Assembly (NCBI GenBank): GCA_948099385.1
Contig: CANUEZ040000047.1
Coordinates: 27,422,501-27,486,500 of the forward strand
Length of the DNA stretch: 64,000 nt
Direction of reading: 5' to 3'
DNA from: Fasciola hepatica
Taxonomy: Eukaryota > Platyhelminthes > Trematoda > Plagiorchiida > Fasciolidae
Each line of letters starts with the position of its first letter. The first letter of the stretch is position 1. Both the position numbers and the translations under genes were made by a program. Positions 13,583 through 25,255 of the stretch are shown here, piece by piece. The notes under the pieces were generated by a model. It saw only the letters and a program-made list of their open reading frames with translations. It was not told where the DNA came from and did no database searches.

Positions 13583-14572
13583 ATGAACCAGACAATAGCT
13601 ACTCAACGGAATCTCCCATTAGTTTTCCTGAAAGATATAATTCTCGGTTTTGTTCTCACATTTGGAGTAGCTGCAAACATAGTCGCATTCATTGTGAATT
13701 GTCGTGTTAATGTTGGCTTTCCCACAACCCGTCTACTACTTCGTCTTCAGTTTATCTGGGACGCATTGGGATGCATAATTTTGGCCTCATATTGGGTCAC
13801 TTTCAATATTACTATCTCACAAGAATCGACTGCTGGATCGGCATTCCAATATCTGTGGTCAAGCTATTTCCCGTTTTATTTTGACAGCTTGCTCAGTTCT
13901 ACCAATATAGTATTGCTAACGGTTGACCGGTCTTGGACAGTCATTTGGTTTCGGACATATCCTCGTGATTCAAAATGCTATCGAATAACATCAATTGTCA
14001 TTTTGTTCGGCTATGCGATGTTCGTGACATCCACCGCGTTCATCCGCGTCCATTATTTGCGAAACACATACAGTCTCGGTATGCAAAATACCCTAGTATT
14101 TTTGAAAATTCATTCCATCTTTGTATTTATTTCGGCCTACCTCTTTCCGGCAGTTGTAATTTGTGTACTGCAAATTAAAATTCTCATTGCATTACATCGA
14201 CTGAACAGCACCAAAGGAACAAAAGTCTCGTTCGTGCGCCAGGTAGAGGATTCAAAGGGAAATCTCATCAATGAAAAAGTGCGAGGTGCATCGGTGGCTA
14301 TCATCATAATGTCGGTCACTTTTCTTGGGGCAAGAGTATATTCCCATTTTACGTACGTTACTTCTGCCTACGGATTAATCAAAGTACCCAGGACTGGTGG
14401 TTGGCAAGACACAGGTATATTCGCATACTCTGCCAGCTTCTTCATAGATCCCTTCGCGTTGATTCTCACGTCCGCAACCACTCGTGACTGGATACTGGAA
14501 AAGCTCACTTGTGTGAAGGAATCAATACCAAAAAATATTCTGCGCTGGTTTCAACAGCCATCAACTAGATAG
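13583..14572 (+). CDS. Rhodopsin-like orphan GPCR, flatworm-type (PROF-like)
   Basis: A 329-residue intronless frame with seven hydrophobic segments, at about residues 16-40, 50-73, 94-116, 133-155, 172-200, 236-257 and 277-300. Diagnostic positions are present in variant form: N32 in TM1, D60 in TM2 (LQFIWDAL), DRS at 115-117 in place of DRY after TM3 (NIVLLTVDRS), P189 in TM5, and DPFAL at 289-293 in place of NPxxY in TM7. Candidate N-glycosylation sites are N2 (NQT) and N75 (NIT). There is no obvious TM3 cysteine for the usual disulfide. The variant DRY and NPxxY motifs, single exon and compact size fit the platyhelminth-specific orphan rhodopsin family known as PROF; that assignment is from family knowledge, not a search. 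It should sit in the plasma membrane and couple to G proteins. The ligand is unknown. Confidence 0.8.
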   Translation: MNQTIATQRNLPLVFLKDIILGFVLTFGVAANIVAFIVNCRVNVGFPTTRLLLRLQFIWDALGCIILASYWVTFNITISQESTAGSAFQYLWSSYFPFYFDSLLSSTNIVLLTVDRSWTVIWFRTYPRDSKCYRITSIVILFGYAMFVTSTAFIRVHYLRNTYSLGMQNTLVFLKIHSIFVFISAYLFPAVVICVLQIKILIALHRLNSTKGTKVSFVRQVEDSKGNLINEKVRGASVAIIIMSVTFLGARVYSHFTYVTSAYGLIKVPRTGGWQDTGIFAYSASFFIDPFALILTSATTRDWILEKLTCVKESIPKNILRWFQQPSTR

Positions 14573-17500
14573 TTCGGGACTAGCGACTTAAACCATGATG
14601 ATGTCATTTTCCGCAAGGTCATATGATTACTACTCTTGTCTCTGTACAATTGTTGTGGTGCATGTGATCGATAATCTGCCACTTTCAATGCTGAATGATG
14701 TATCTGAATCAAATTTAATACTTGTTGTTAGCATATTGTTTTGAAATGTAGATTCTTCGCCGTCTTCCTTGACTTGGACATTGCAGACTCATTGAGGAGA
14801 AACCCCATTTAAGAGGAACTACTTTGGCATCCTGGGAGACCAACAGCTCCATGAAGTGTTGAATCATGAAGGACCATCGTATGTTGGTTAAAGCAGATAG
14901 AGTACGCAAAGACGTACGCTTGACGGATGTATTTTCGTGTCCGGCACTTCGAATTAGCAAGGAAATCCAATAGCCTTGAAGATGAACTATTCTCCACGTA
15001 ATTTGCGTGTACCAGTAAAGCTCAGCTAAATTGGGATAAATCAGCCGATCTTATTGCTTCCAGTACTCATCACATCACACTAGCAATATGTTTATTCAGG
15101 CATAATAAAAGCAACTAGGGAGAGCTTTATGGGATTTCAACGACTCTCACTATTCTCCAGAGGGTTCAGACGAAGTATTTGGAGTTATATTCCGTATTTT
15201 TCACCAAACGTTCTTCCTTCTTGGGCTAATTTATATTATCTTTTGAAAGCTGTAAGTGCAGTATAATCGAGGTGAAGGTGTAATAACTAATTCCCATTCG
15301 GCACTGCAAACAACGGTGGACAAAATTGGATAGCTCTTAATTTTTGGGTGATCAAAAGCTAGTGTCATATGATCAACAAAGCTGGCTATATGATGTACCC
15401 ACGGAAGTTTTTGAATTACGTAGCAAATCAGTTCGGTCGCCGATTTCCTTCGTACTATTTGCGGTAAAGTTTTGGGGACTCAAACTATGTCAGTCGGAAA
15501 ATGAAATTCACGAAAAAACTCATTTACTAACTTTGAGTTCCCAAAACTCACCACAACGGTTTGTATGGGTTGCAGTAAATTACCCTGCTCATGGAACGTC
15601 ATCAAAGATACTTCGAACAACTTAGAATTGACCGAGGTCAAACACTGACGTTCCCTGTCTCTCAGACAAAACATTCTTCTATGATAAATACCTTGCTATA
15701 ATATAATGCACCAGGAAATGTCACACTTGCGGTTGTATATCTTATAGCCGTGGACACGTCTAATAACCTTTTAATAATCGCCCACATTAACAAAGCCGCT
15801 GGAAACTTCAATGACCAGACGCCTAATTTTTTACAACAGCCAAGACTCGAATAATATCGAGAGTTTATTCCTAGTGTTTAAAGAAAAAATATCACAATAT
15901 CCACAAAAAACAGAAATGTTAACAGTGTGCAACCCTTTTGTTTGAGATAGAATATTTCCAGAAACCAAGATCTCTAAGGTAGTTCGGTGTCATCTGCAAA
16001 AAAGTTGTACTGTCATGCTTAGATAATATTGCCATCCGGAGTAAGGGACACTCTTGAACTAGCTTGTCGTTATCGGTAATTTGTATCACGAATACATGGA
16101 AATGTTGCAGCTCTTTAGATAAATATTCATTGATTTGTTGAATCAGCAAATAGTGAGTGCGAACAGTCATTGATCATTGACTAAACGAGTTTGCCCCATT
16201 CGTTGACAAATGCAAGTTGGGGAATTCTGGAAGGCATGTTTACAGGGTCGTGTGAATTTCCGTTATTATATCTCTTGTATAATTCAGTGACCTGTGGAAG
16301 ACAATCCAACGAATAATTGTGGAGAGAAACAGTTTATCGGTCAAAATATTACTAGATGGACGTAGAAGTAGTGTACCTTGGACGATAAGAAGAGTGATCA
16401 CACTTCATTGGGTAATATTTACCTGCCAAAGCTGGCCAGCCTCCTGCCCAAATGATGTTCCCTGTCCACTTTCCGCTTGTTCCATTGGGTGCATGTGGCT
16501 AAGTACTGAATCAGAAAAGCAGACTGATAGCAAAGCATCCACGAAGACCACGAAAATTCTGCAAAAATTACGTCTCATGTGACAGACCAGAAGAAGTTCC
16601 TTCACAGGTTCTTCGGTTGCTTTCCAGTACTGTCCTAATGCCCGACTGAGTAGTGAGCCAAACTTCTGACTTTAAGGTTCCGGGTTGGGTTTCTGAAGAA
16701 AAACCACTTTCACTGCATGGGCAGCTGTGAAGTAATATTCTCCCAGAAACCATTAGCGTTATTCCTATACAGGGCCTTATTAATGTTCTCCCTCTCAATT
16801 TTCGATCTACTATAAATAGACTGATAATTCAATTAGTTATGAACATGCTACGTTCAATAGGAAATGGAATAATTTCGAATTTTACCCACGTATATTGTAC
16901 GAAATATTTTTAACCACCCATACATGGATCTCCAGAACAATTTACACATCTCAATAAATATTTCCTTCCACAGAAATTTACAAACTAGTGCAGCTAAAAT
17001 AAAGTAACAATGGGATGTAGAAACGTAAGAATCTGTTAGAAACTTCTGTTCGTAAGTCTCCCATTATTAGCCAATTTTCCGTCGTTTCACCGATAATATA
17101 GAAGCATAACGAACAAAGACACGTATCACTTTCCATAAGTGAATCTGCCAGCATGCAAGAATTCGTCCCCCGTTTAATTTACAGATGTTAACAATAAAAA
17201 TATCCTGCCCAAAAACATCCGATCCAATGAGAAGGTCTACGGTGAGCAAAATTTCCTCGTAACCTGTCAGTTTTGCTAGACTGTTAACTAGAAAATAGAA
17301 GTCGGCTGACGCACATTCAAATCTAGAAGGTACTCAAATCATACTTCGTTTCTAGGCATCAAGATAAAAAGCGAATTTCTTTCTGCCTTCAAAATGCTCA
17401 TGTGAAGATTGACGCTGTATGGGCCGGAATGTTATCATTTTAAACACAGAAATTCTGCCAATTTAAAGATTTTTCCATACATCATGGATTGCACTAGTGT

Positions 17501-17771
17501 CCCTTGGTAAGCTCCTTAAGTTTAGATTTGTCTAGTAGGCACGGTTTGACATCCAGTGGCTTCACCTTATTGTCCTACGATCATCCAATTGTAAACTGGC
17601 AGTTAGAGTGCTTTAATTTGTTTTAACTAAGTGCATCATTCTGGCCCCAAAACACGGGTTCTAATTGCTTCGATTGTGTCATATATGAGCGTGACGGTGA
17701 TAATGGTTAATTATCACCTTTTTCGTGACCCAGACATTCGTGTAAGTGTGACTTGACCAAAGTTGACTGCG
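14573..17771. other. Intergenic sequence, nothing supported
   Basis: Between the GPCR stop and the start of the left inverted-repeat arm I found no recognisable exon, repeat family or RNA. Frames at 15344-15625 and 16319-16582 look random. Confidence 0.4.
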
Positions 17772-18560
17772 TTTCACCTACGCAGCAGACATCAATCTTC
17801 AGAGAATCTAATGTGAGGGCTAGGCACGCCTGCTGACCAGCCTGCATGAGTGTACGCACGTTGAAGGAGTCGAGATTCAGAGGCAGACGAGGCTTGAGAA
17901 AATATGAGTTACCAGACAGAGGAGTATTCCCGACACTATTTGATATTGAATCGTTGCGAGTATCAACCATGTTATCAGTGGGAGCATTATGGGTGGATAG
18001 ATGGGGCAAAGAGTGGTGGTTGGGGACAGAAGACAAAGGTTGAATAAAAGAGAGGGAACTCTGAGCAGTATCCCACCTATCACTACCCATACCGCTCGAT
18101 GCAATGGGCAGGGCAATCCTGATTATCCTGCGCGACGACCGATGCAGTATGGAATTCTTTGTATTCGTGCAGTTCATGGGAGATGTTGAATGGGTACTGC
18201 TGGGTAGTCCAGCCACAAAGCAGGAGAACGATTAGGGTCCTCATCCAAAGCCTTCAGTTCTAACAAGAACCTATCCGCAAGGCAGCGGGATGGCTTAGTG
18301 GAAGCCCATTTGCTTGGACCAATTATTCTTCCACTGATTTTTCCGACTGAGTTGCCAGCTCAGATCGACCCCCAACCTGGAGGACCTGGAGACTGAAGTT
18401 TGTCTGACCTCTACCCATTGACCTGTCGGGTATGATTGCATCTCCGGCTTAAAGAAGCCATCCTATATAGCTCTTTGGTTCATAGAGGCGCGCAAGCCAT
18501 CACACCAGTCAAGGTGCAGTCTCGTCGTGATTTACTATCAATTAACCAAGAACCAGTGTG
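17772..18560 (-). mobile_element. LINE-A fragment (5' end, truncated), left-arm copy
   Basis: The minus strand contains the LINE-A 5' leader and the start of the endonuclease ORF: a Ser/Thr-rich N-terminus, then FNVRTLMQAGQQACLALTL and KIDVCC. It is the counterpart of 36532-37320. The match is lost near 17772, beyond the KIDVCC motif, so only about 150 codons remain and the catalytic part of the endonuclease is missing. Within the ORF it differs from the right-arm copy far more often than the rest of the arms do. Confidence 0.75.
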
Positions 18561-19600
18561 TAAACCATGTCAATTTTTCCTATTTATTTTATTTCTCAAA
18601 CGAAATCCCATATAGTCTTCTTTAACTTGGTCATTAATTCTCCTTCCGTTGTTTAGATTTGGCTTCACTATTTATTTTTGTTCGACAGTGATGTGTGTAC
18701 TGATGATGAGAATCGTTTTCGTGAAATTTACTCGAATCATCAAGGGATAAGCCTGATGCAAGTCATGTTGAGCCTTGTATCGTCCGTAATTTTTCCCATA
18801 ATGCTCACGCAACGCCTACAACAGAATCATAAACGCGAGGCAGGTTTTCACTTGCTTTCCGTATGCGTCAAAAAAAAATTTGTCTTTCGTCAGATAATTG
18901 AGCTATATCATACGGCGTTCATATTTATGAGTACCCGCACAGATTTGCTTTCTTGGAAGTGACGGCCCTAAAGACTTTTCTCGTGAGACAGGAAGTGCTT
19001 GGTTTATAAATGAAACTTATCAGAGCACTTGAATGTCAGGCAGCAACTAAAGTGTAATACAACACCCCCTTGTCTTATTGTTTGTTAATTTAGACGTCCG
19101 TTCTTGGATAGAAAATAAATTCTGGTCAATAGAAGTGTAGAGGTCATTGATGAGAGCGATGAGATTCGGATTGTTTGAACAACATTGCAACGGTTTGTGA
19201 TGCTGCCACTATCGCGCAAAGCGTTTTGGACAACCTCGCTTTGTTTGAATCGCTTTAGAATATGGTTCAAACATTCTCATTGCAAAGAAATTCCATGAAA
19301 CTAGGAAGAGTTCAGTTATTCATTCACCTATTTTGTTGACGTGATGAAAACTGTTGAAACGTTTGTTTTTTGAGCAACTATGATCGCTGTTAGTGACGCC
19401 GGACAGGAGTTTGATATCGACTCAGTCTGCGTTCCGTAGTTGTCACCACCCATAGAGATGACGATATGATTCTTCCATTAAAGTTTAGTGTACAGTACTG
19501 TGGCATGCAGTGCTCACCTTTACGCTGCTAGTCATGACTTGTTTCAGTGTTCAGTAATGACCTTTTGTCCATCTTTGATCATCACATTTTTGTTACTAGT
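18561..19600. other. Left-arm sequence without recognised gene
   Basis: Contains two open frames of 61-94 codons, mirrored in the right arm. No protein family recognised. Confidence 0.4.
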
Positions 19601-19817
19601 CTGCGCAGTGGAAGGAGTATACTCCATTGGCTGCACTGTTAGGGATAGCCGGCAGCCAGACACTGTGACTTCGAACGGAAAACCAAATAAGGTCTTAGTA
19701 GGTCACGTGTGGAAACGAACCAGACTACAGTGGCTTACTTTCTACCACCGAAGTAATCGGTGATGGCAGGAATCGAACCTCTGACCAGCTCAGTTCAGTT
19801 CATTCAACCGTGGCTCT
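19601..19817 (-). repeat. S2 SINE copy with tRNA-like head (left arm)
   Basis: On the minus strand a perfect B box (GGTTCGATTCC, in the pattern GGTTCGANTCC) precedes the S2 body, which starts TTCGGTGGTAGAAAGTAAGC. The mirror copy is at 35275-35491. The head supports RNA polymerase III ancestry for the whole S2 family. The A box is poorly preserved. Confidence 0.6.
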
Positions 19818-20136
19818 CGCGCTTTTGGCTCTGCTTGCGTGGCATTTCGCAGATTTGGCGTAGTCATCGAATTAGTCTGTTTATATTTCACACTTCTGAA
19901 ACTAGACTAGCTGTTCGCGCTACTAGTATCATTGGCTCGGATACAGTGTCCATCTCATCTACTTGCTTTGTGTTCTATTTTGCAAGCTCGGCACAAACTG
20001 AGAATGATAGAAGATATAATCGGTGATGATCGAGTGACTTAGGCGTCTATTGTCTCGGAGAGAAGAGTTTTGGAACCCGTTTCTGCCGGCCACGTTGCCA
20101 CCATAGCACAAAAGGGCGACGTTAGAACTGAACTGA

Positions 20137-20155
20137 ACTGAACTGCAATCCGCTG
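20137..20155. repeat. Short GAACT microsatellite
   Basis: Tandem GAACT units, mirrored in the right arm at about 34937-34955. Confidence 0.7.
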
Positions 20156-20290
20156 TCGCCCGGGTGACATGTGGCTCGTTACTTCAGTTCTCAGGGTCGT
20201 AACTGCTGTCTCATCCCAGTATTGCAGTGAAATTGTGATGAAGTAGGGTTTACTTCTCCTACTTTAAATTAAAATACACACTTCAATCTT

Positions 20291-20385
20291 TTGTGCCGTC
20301 TGACCAATAAGTCCGATTCCCTTTGAAGTCGACCGATTTCCAGTTTTTGCCATTGAAACTACTTTCAGTAGCCAAAAATGCAGGG
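20291..20385 (+). mobile_element. Half copy of MITE-1 (left arm)
   Basis: Shows the terminus GTGCCGTCTGACC and the inner block GTCGACCGATTTCCAGTTTT, which align in order with the full elements at 39366-39592 and 50484-50707. The other terminus is missing. Mirror copy at 34707-34801. Confidence 0.45.
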
Positions 20386-21324
20386 TAAATTCTTTTGTTT
20401 GGAGAGAAAAATCCTTTATAGGGTATCCTCGCTCGGAAGATGAAAGATAACATTGTTCACCGATGTTGGGCGTGTCTGGAATTTGGTCTGTGTCCTCTAA
20501 ATGGGCAAACAAATGCACCGAAGTGCATACCGTCATCATGATTTGAGGGGTTTGTCCACTCGCCTGTTATCTTAATTGAATTGGTTTGCGAATTGCATCA
20601 GACATGGGAATGAACAGACAGCCGTACACCTGATCCGCAAATAATTGAGTCCGCTTTTTGCCTGGTGCTGTGCCAGTAGTCGAAATTGTCGTTCTCGTAC
20701 ACTAATTTATTCAATGACTTTGCTTTCGGGACCGTATGACATAAGGAATGGGAATTATTCAATAATTACACAACTTAGTTTTGTATTCCTCTAGAAGAGT
20801 GATCCAGGATTGTGGCGTCTTATCAGGAACGCCCAGTTGCCGTTCTATCGGATAAAAATCCCAATTTACTGATCATCTTTGCTAAATCTTTCAGGTGCAT
20901 ATTGCTTGATTACTCTGCTTTTCACTGCATTCATCGGTCACACTCATTTGAGAAACTTCACTCTTTTGGTTGTCCACTCAGTTGGACTATTTCTAGGGAC
21001 GTATCCAAAGCAGTAGATTAGTGAACAAGTCGTCCAAATCCTATAAAATAGCTCTGACATCCTTCAATGTGCTGATCTTCAACTGTTTTTTCCACTTATT
21101 TAATCGACTTCCACTGTAGCTCCTTCGGAGCCGTAATAAGGGATGGTTAGGATGTGGCTATAATTCATACTGTATCGACTGAAGGGGACTTTTATCATCT
21201 ATCTTCTGGTATTCTTTGAGGTAGAATGGTGCAAAGATTAGATGGGTCATTCGGGAAAATTAGGTGATATAAGATGTAGGTACGCTCAGAACACTAGGGG
21301 AAGTAACTGCTGTATATTTTTGAC

Positions 21325-21410
21325 TACTGGGCCTAGTTTCAGTAGTGAAAACTGGAATTTGACCGGTTTCAATTGGAACCAGAGGTAATGTTCCAGGTGA
21401 TACATTGATT
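21325..21410 (+). mobile_element. Fragment of MITE-1 (left arm)
   Basis: Contains the block TTTTGACTACTGGGCCTAG then AAACTGGAATTTGACC, matching the inner repeat of MITE-1 elements. Mirror copy at 33682-33767. Confidence 0.4.
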
Positions 21411-21585
21411 TTGCATTCATTGTATAGTTTTTTCCCACCCGCATAAAAATAAAGATTGAAGCAGTTTTACCATGTCGTTTGCTTCATTTCCGTGAGTGTT
21501 GTGTGCATCAGTTATCAGTTTATAATCTCTGTGTTTCTGCAGTAGTAAAAATGATAATAATAGCATTACCTTTCTTCCTCTTCAG

Positions 21586-21661
21586 GGGGCCATCGGTTGA
21601 ACTCGTCTGTCCCGCTGACGGTATGGAATCCATAGCAAACCCCTTTGTTGCTCAAGAATGA
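21586..21661 (+). pseudogene. LSM7: Orphan duplicate of LSM7 last coding exon
   Basis: After the acceptor CTTCCTCTTCAG, an open segment of 76 bases encodes GPSVELVCPADGMESIANPF followed by VAQE and a stop. This is the C-terminal 24 residues of the U6-associated Sm-like protein LSM7. It is the mirror of the exon used by the minus-strand LSM7 gene at 33431-33506. No LSM7 first exon exists on the plus strand upstream, because the mirror position of exon 1 (15280) lies outside the arm. This copy therefore appears unexpressed as LSM7, although acceptor, frame and polyadenylation signal remain intact. Confidence 0.85.
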
Positions 21662-21684
21662 AACCGTCATATATTTTTGTAAAA

Positions 21685-21690
21685 AATAAA
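21685..21690 (+). promoter_or_regulatory. Polyadenylation signal of duplicated LSM7 exon
   Basis: AATAAA lies 24 bases after the duplicated LSM7 stop codon. Mirror of 33402-33407. Confidence 0.55.
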
Positions 21691-21745
21691 CTCCTTAAAA
21701 ACTTTTTATTGATAATTACAGACGTGATTTTCTGCTTATCATTTT

Positions 21746-21899
21746 GCCCCGGGACAGACCTGCTTGGTGAGACCTTATGTAGTTCTCTGCTCCAATTCTT
21801 AGGGTCTAGTCCTCGGTTATTCCTAATAGTGCAGTGGGCCTTCAATGCTATGGGATATACTCTTTCTGCTGCACTCATACGCAAGCATGTAATAGAAAA
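21746..21899 (+). repeat. S2 SINE body copy (left arm)
   Basis: Contains GAGACCTTATGTAGTTCTC, GCAGTGGGCCTTCAATGCT and ATACGCAAGCATGTAATA, the ordered S2 blocks. The tRNA-like head is absent. It lies just after the duplicated LSM7 polyadenylation signal. Mirror copy at 33193-33346. Confidence 0.55.
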
Positions 21900-22691
21900 A
21901 TTAGAAGCTCCAAATTGCCAGGTTGGCGCTGTCGTTCATTCGAACTTTTTAGTGGTGTGAGAGGCTTTCATTTCATCGGAAGTTCAGTGTATGCTAAATT
22001 GGTGGTTGCAGTTAAGGTCAGTATGAACTCTGGTGGTTAGACGCAAATTTCCATCAGTAGTGGATGTCCCACGAAGACACCGCTGGTTGCGGCGGAATAC
22101 CTGAGTTATAACGGTTTATGGATTTTTGGAAAGGTGTAAATTGACTTATGTGCAGTCATTGGAGGAGTTTGCGGTTGCATTCGGTTCACCGGATTCGACT
22201 TAAGTCCCACGTTCTTAGTTTTATATGCTAGAACCCGTATTTCATCAATCCAGAACAGTGATTGTACCGGTATTGCGTATATGTGGTGATTCTGTCCTAT
22301 CCATTTGCAATTCGAGAAAACTGATTTGAAATAGTCAGTGCTCATTTGTTCAGTGTATACTCCAATCGGTACCCATGTATTTCTGCACACAAACAAATAC
22401 ACCATGCGCGTATGACTCATCTCAGTGCAGTGATGGATATTGATTGTCGCAGTACGCATATCTTGCGCGCATGATCTACGTCACATGGCAATGTTTGGCA
22501 AGTTTGCTCTCAGCAGTCATATTGCTCACGGGTGGATATCTGTTTGCATATGCATTCCGTTTTTATATGCTAAGTGACCAACACATTTCAGTGTCAGTTG
22601 GTGTGTCTTCTGATTCCACAAATAGTAGCATCAAGTTGATCAAGCATGTTTAAGTTCGAAAACCGCACCTAGCTACATCATCTGACATGCC
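21900..22691. other. Left-arm sequence without recognised gene
   Basis: Holds overlapping frames on both strands (22106-22459 minus, 117 codons; 22444-22653 plus, 69 codons), mirrored in the right arm with a few substitutions. I recognise neither. The plus-strand frame has a hydrophobic segment (CLASLLSAVILLTGGYLF), but nothing else supports a gene. Confidence 0.35.
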
Positions 22692-23360
22692 TAATCACCT
22701 AATGGATGGATTTCTTGGACCCCATTCAAGGAGCCCACACGGTAAGTGCGTGTTTTCCCAATAACAAGAGACCTACAAGCTCTTGTGTGAGGCAGCTCTC
22801 AAAATCCATATCCTTGTCAGAATGCAGTTGGCCTGGTGCACCCTACTGACAAATCCAATGCTTTAGGATTGCACCCGCAACGATTTTGGGATCCCCGGAA
22901 TTCAAGGGCGTCGTCCGCACCACTTAGCGAAATATTCAACTAGAACCAGCAGGTACTTATTTTCGCGTTCTGTAAGTGGCAGCGGTCCGCTAAATCCATA
23001 CCAACTACTTCGTTAGGTAACCCAAACATCATGGGCCGTAAAGGGGGTAGTAGTGCAGTTCTGGTATTCTTTTAACTGCCGCAACGTTCGCAAGTCTTGC
23101 AGAAGTCTAATGCCTCTGCGCCAGTAAGGCCACCAGAACCGAGCCCGTGCCACATGCTCTAGTTTGTTGGCGTCAGCATGGTTAGCTCAGCGTAAAACGT
23201 TGCGGGAACCCTTTGAACTATGGAAAGAGGGACGATAACTTTGGTTGGATAACTGGGACCAATGCTCGACTGATCCCAGAGGCTTCATAGATGCTTGGTC
23301 CATAAACCGCACTGCGCCATCTCTCGGTGAGTAGGCTTCTCGCTTCCCGCCTTTAACTTC
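22692..23360 (-). mobile_element. Ty3/gypsy integrase relic (left arm)
   Basis: Mirror of 31732-32400, where the readable frame is described. The integrase core is broken by stops and a frameshift. Confidence 0.65.
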
Positions 23361-25108
23361 GCGTAAATAAAGCCTGTCCTTATCGCTAGATTGGATTGAG
23401 CTCCACTGTGATAGTTTTTCGACTCAATATGAAAAATAGTATAGTGGGGATTCGAAGCCAAGCAACCCAAGCACAACTACCTGGAAGGATATCAGGCGGC
23501 TAATGGAAAAGAACTCAAAGTGAATTAACGAAAGAGCTGGCAACAGTAGTCACTTCTTCCTCTACAAGCAGTACGACAAAAATTCCATTTGATCCACGCC
23601 GATATGTATATATCACCAACTACGGATCACCAGCAACTGAACTCTACAGGCTGTGCACGAACACACAATGGTGCGTTGCCCGACTATGAGGAACGTTGTT
23701 TCCTTCGAGAGATTTGAGTCAGTCAAATTTGATGCACATTATAAATCATGTCCAATAAACTCGATAAATTTTCTCCTTTAAGCAACCTATAGCTGGTAGC
23801 AACTTCCTGAAATACTACACCGCCACTACATGACAAATAAAATAGGGAGTAAAACATTCTACTCATTGAGGAACTTTTTGTTTATTGAGTTTATTGATCC
23901 TATTCCAAAGTTGCCAATGGGAAATCGATATGACTGAGTAGTTTACGTGATGGATTAAGGAAGTGACCGTTCACGAGCAACAAGGTAGCCTTGTTAATAA
24001 ATATTCATGAATTTCGGGATATCTGGTGAATTATTGTGCCTTCAGAGTGAAGAGTCGCAGATGTGCTTGCGTACGCGACTGCATACCAAGCCCAAAGCAA
24101 TGGTCCCACGGAAACCAATTACAAAACCACCACCAAATGTTGAAAAACAAAGGTAGTGAATATGAACAAAGTTTACCATTTTGACAATAAATTGGGCTTC
24201 CGCAAAATACAGAGCGATATATTGGCCATTTCAATCAGTACAGAAAAGGAAGACCAGATTTTCCGTTGACTTTCCACACTGAAAATTCCGAACTTAAAAG
24301 CACATGACGGACAAATCACACAGTAAAACGGACAAAGAAATACTCTACAAGCCTGTGAGGAGTTTCTTATGACCAGGCACCCAGAGATGCGTCACTGTTT
24401 AATGGTCCTGAATCACGAAAGTTGCTTCCTTTTTGGAAATGATGGTATTCTTCGTAAGAAATCTGTCATCCGATCAAGAAAAATCTTGTCACGGATAGAA
24501 GGATTAACTGAAACTGAATGCTGGTTCAGTTAACCTCAACCAGAACAACACAGTGTGAATCGTAAATCCGAAGAACCCGCCGTCGTTATAGTGTCCGAAA
24601 GGCACACCATCTACGAGACGAACCGATCAATTTTTGAGGCACCTTGAATAAGCAGTAAGCTAGAAAACCATTAAAGAGCATCGATGGTAATAGGGATTAC
24701 ATGGCTGACATAAAAAGCCTGCGACTGGTTGCATTAACTTAACAGCTGAGTAGCTTGACGAGCAAGATAAATGCTTGGAATAAACCTAGCACTTCCGCAA
24801 TCAAGTCTGTAACATAAAACCACAAATGCGTATCGTGACATCTGTTGACTCCGTGTGGCGAATGCTTGCGTAAGAACACCGAGGGTCAACATTGTGCGGT
24901 TTCTCGCGGACGATAGGTGCAGTCGCTGTCTTACTTGATTGTTTTGGTTTTATGTGAGCTCAGGTTCCTGCAGTGACAAGTCTTCAACAAAAATTTTGAA
25001 GACAACGTTGCGGTGAAATCGGGCTACTAACTTGGACATTTGCAAATGAGTAGTAGGAGATTAGATTTGTATATAATATGATTCATCATGCAGCTTGAAC
25101 GCTCAACT

Positions 25109-25255
25109 CACCATTGAAAACCATGGAAGCACTGTACAGCTGTTTCATCCTTGTTGGGAATCATCAGCAGTGCACATCCACCGAGCCCCCACGGGGACTC
25201 GAACCCGGGGTGAACGATTGTGAATCGAACACCTTAACAGCAAGGCTATCCGGGC
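25109..25255 (-). mobile_element. tRNA-headed SINE with hammerhead ribozyme (family S1), left arm
   Basis: Mirror of 29837-29983, where the parts are described. Sequence is identical over head and ribozyme. Confidence 0.8.
25129..25173 (-). ncRNA. Type-I hammerhead ribozyme in SINE S1 (left arm)
   Basis: Same sequence and fold as the copy at 29919-29963, on the minus strand. Confidence 0.8.

Noticed and set aside
13378..13710. 110-codon plus-strand frame overlapping the GPCR start
   Set aside because: It is in a different frame from the receptor and has no recognisable composition; a chance overlap.
18690..18735. CTGATGATGAG followed by GTGAAA in the left arm
   Set aside because: No stem II pairing, and stems I and III are absent.
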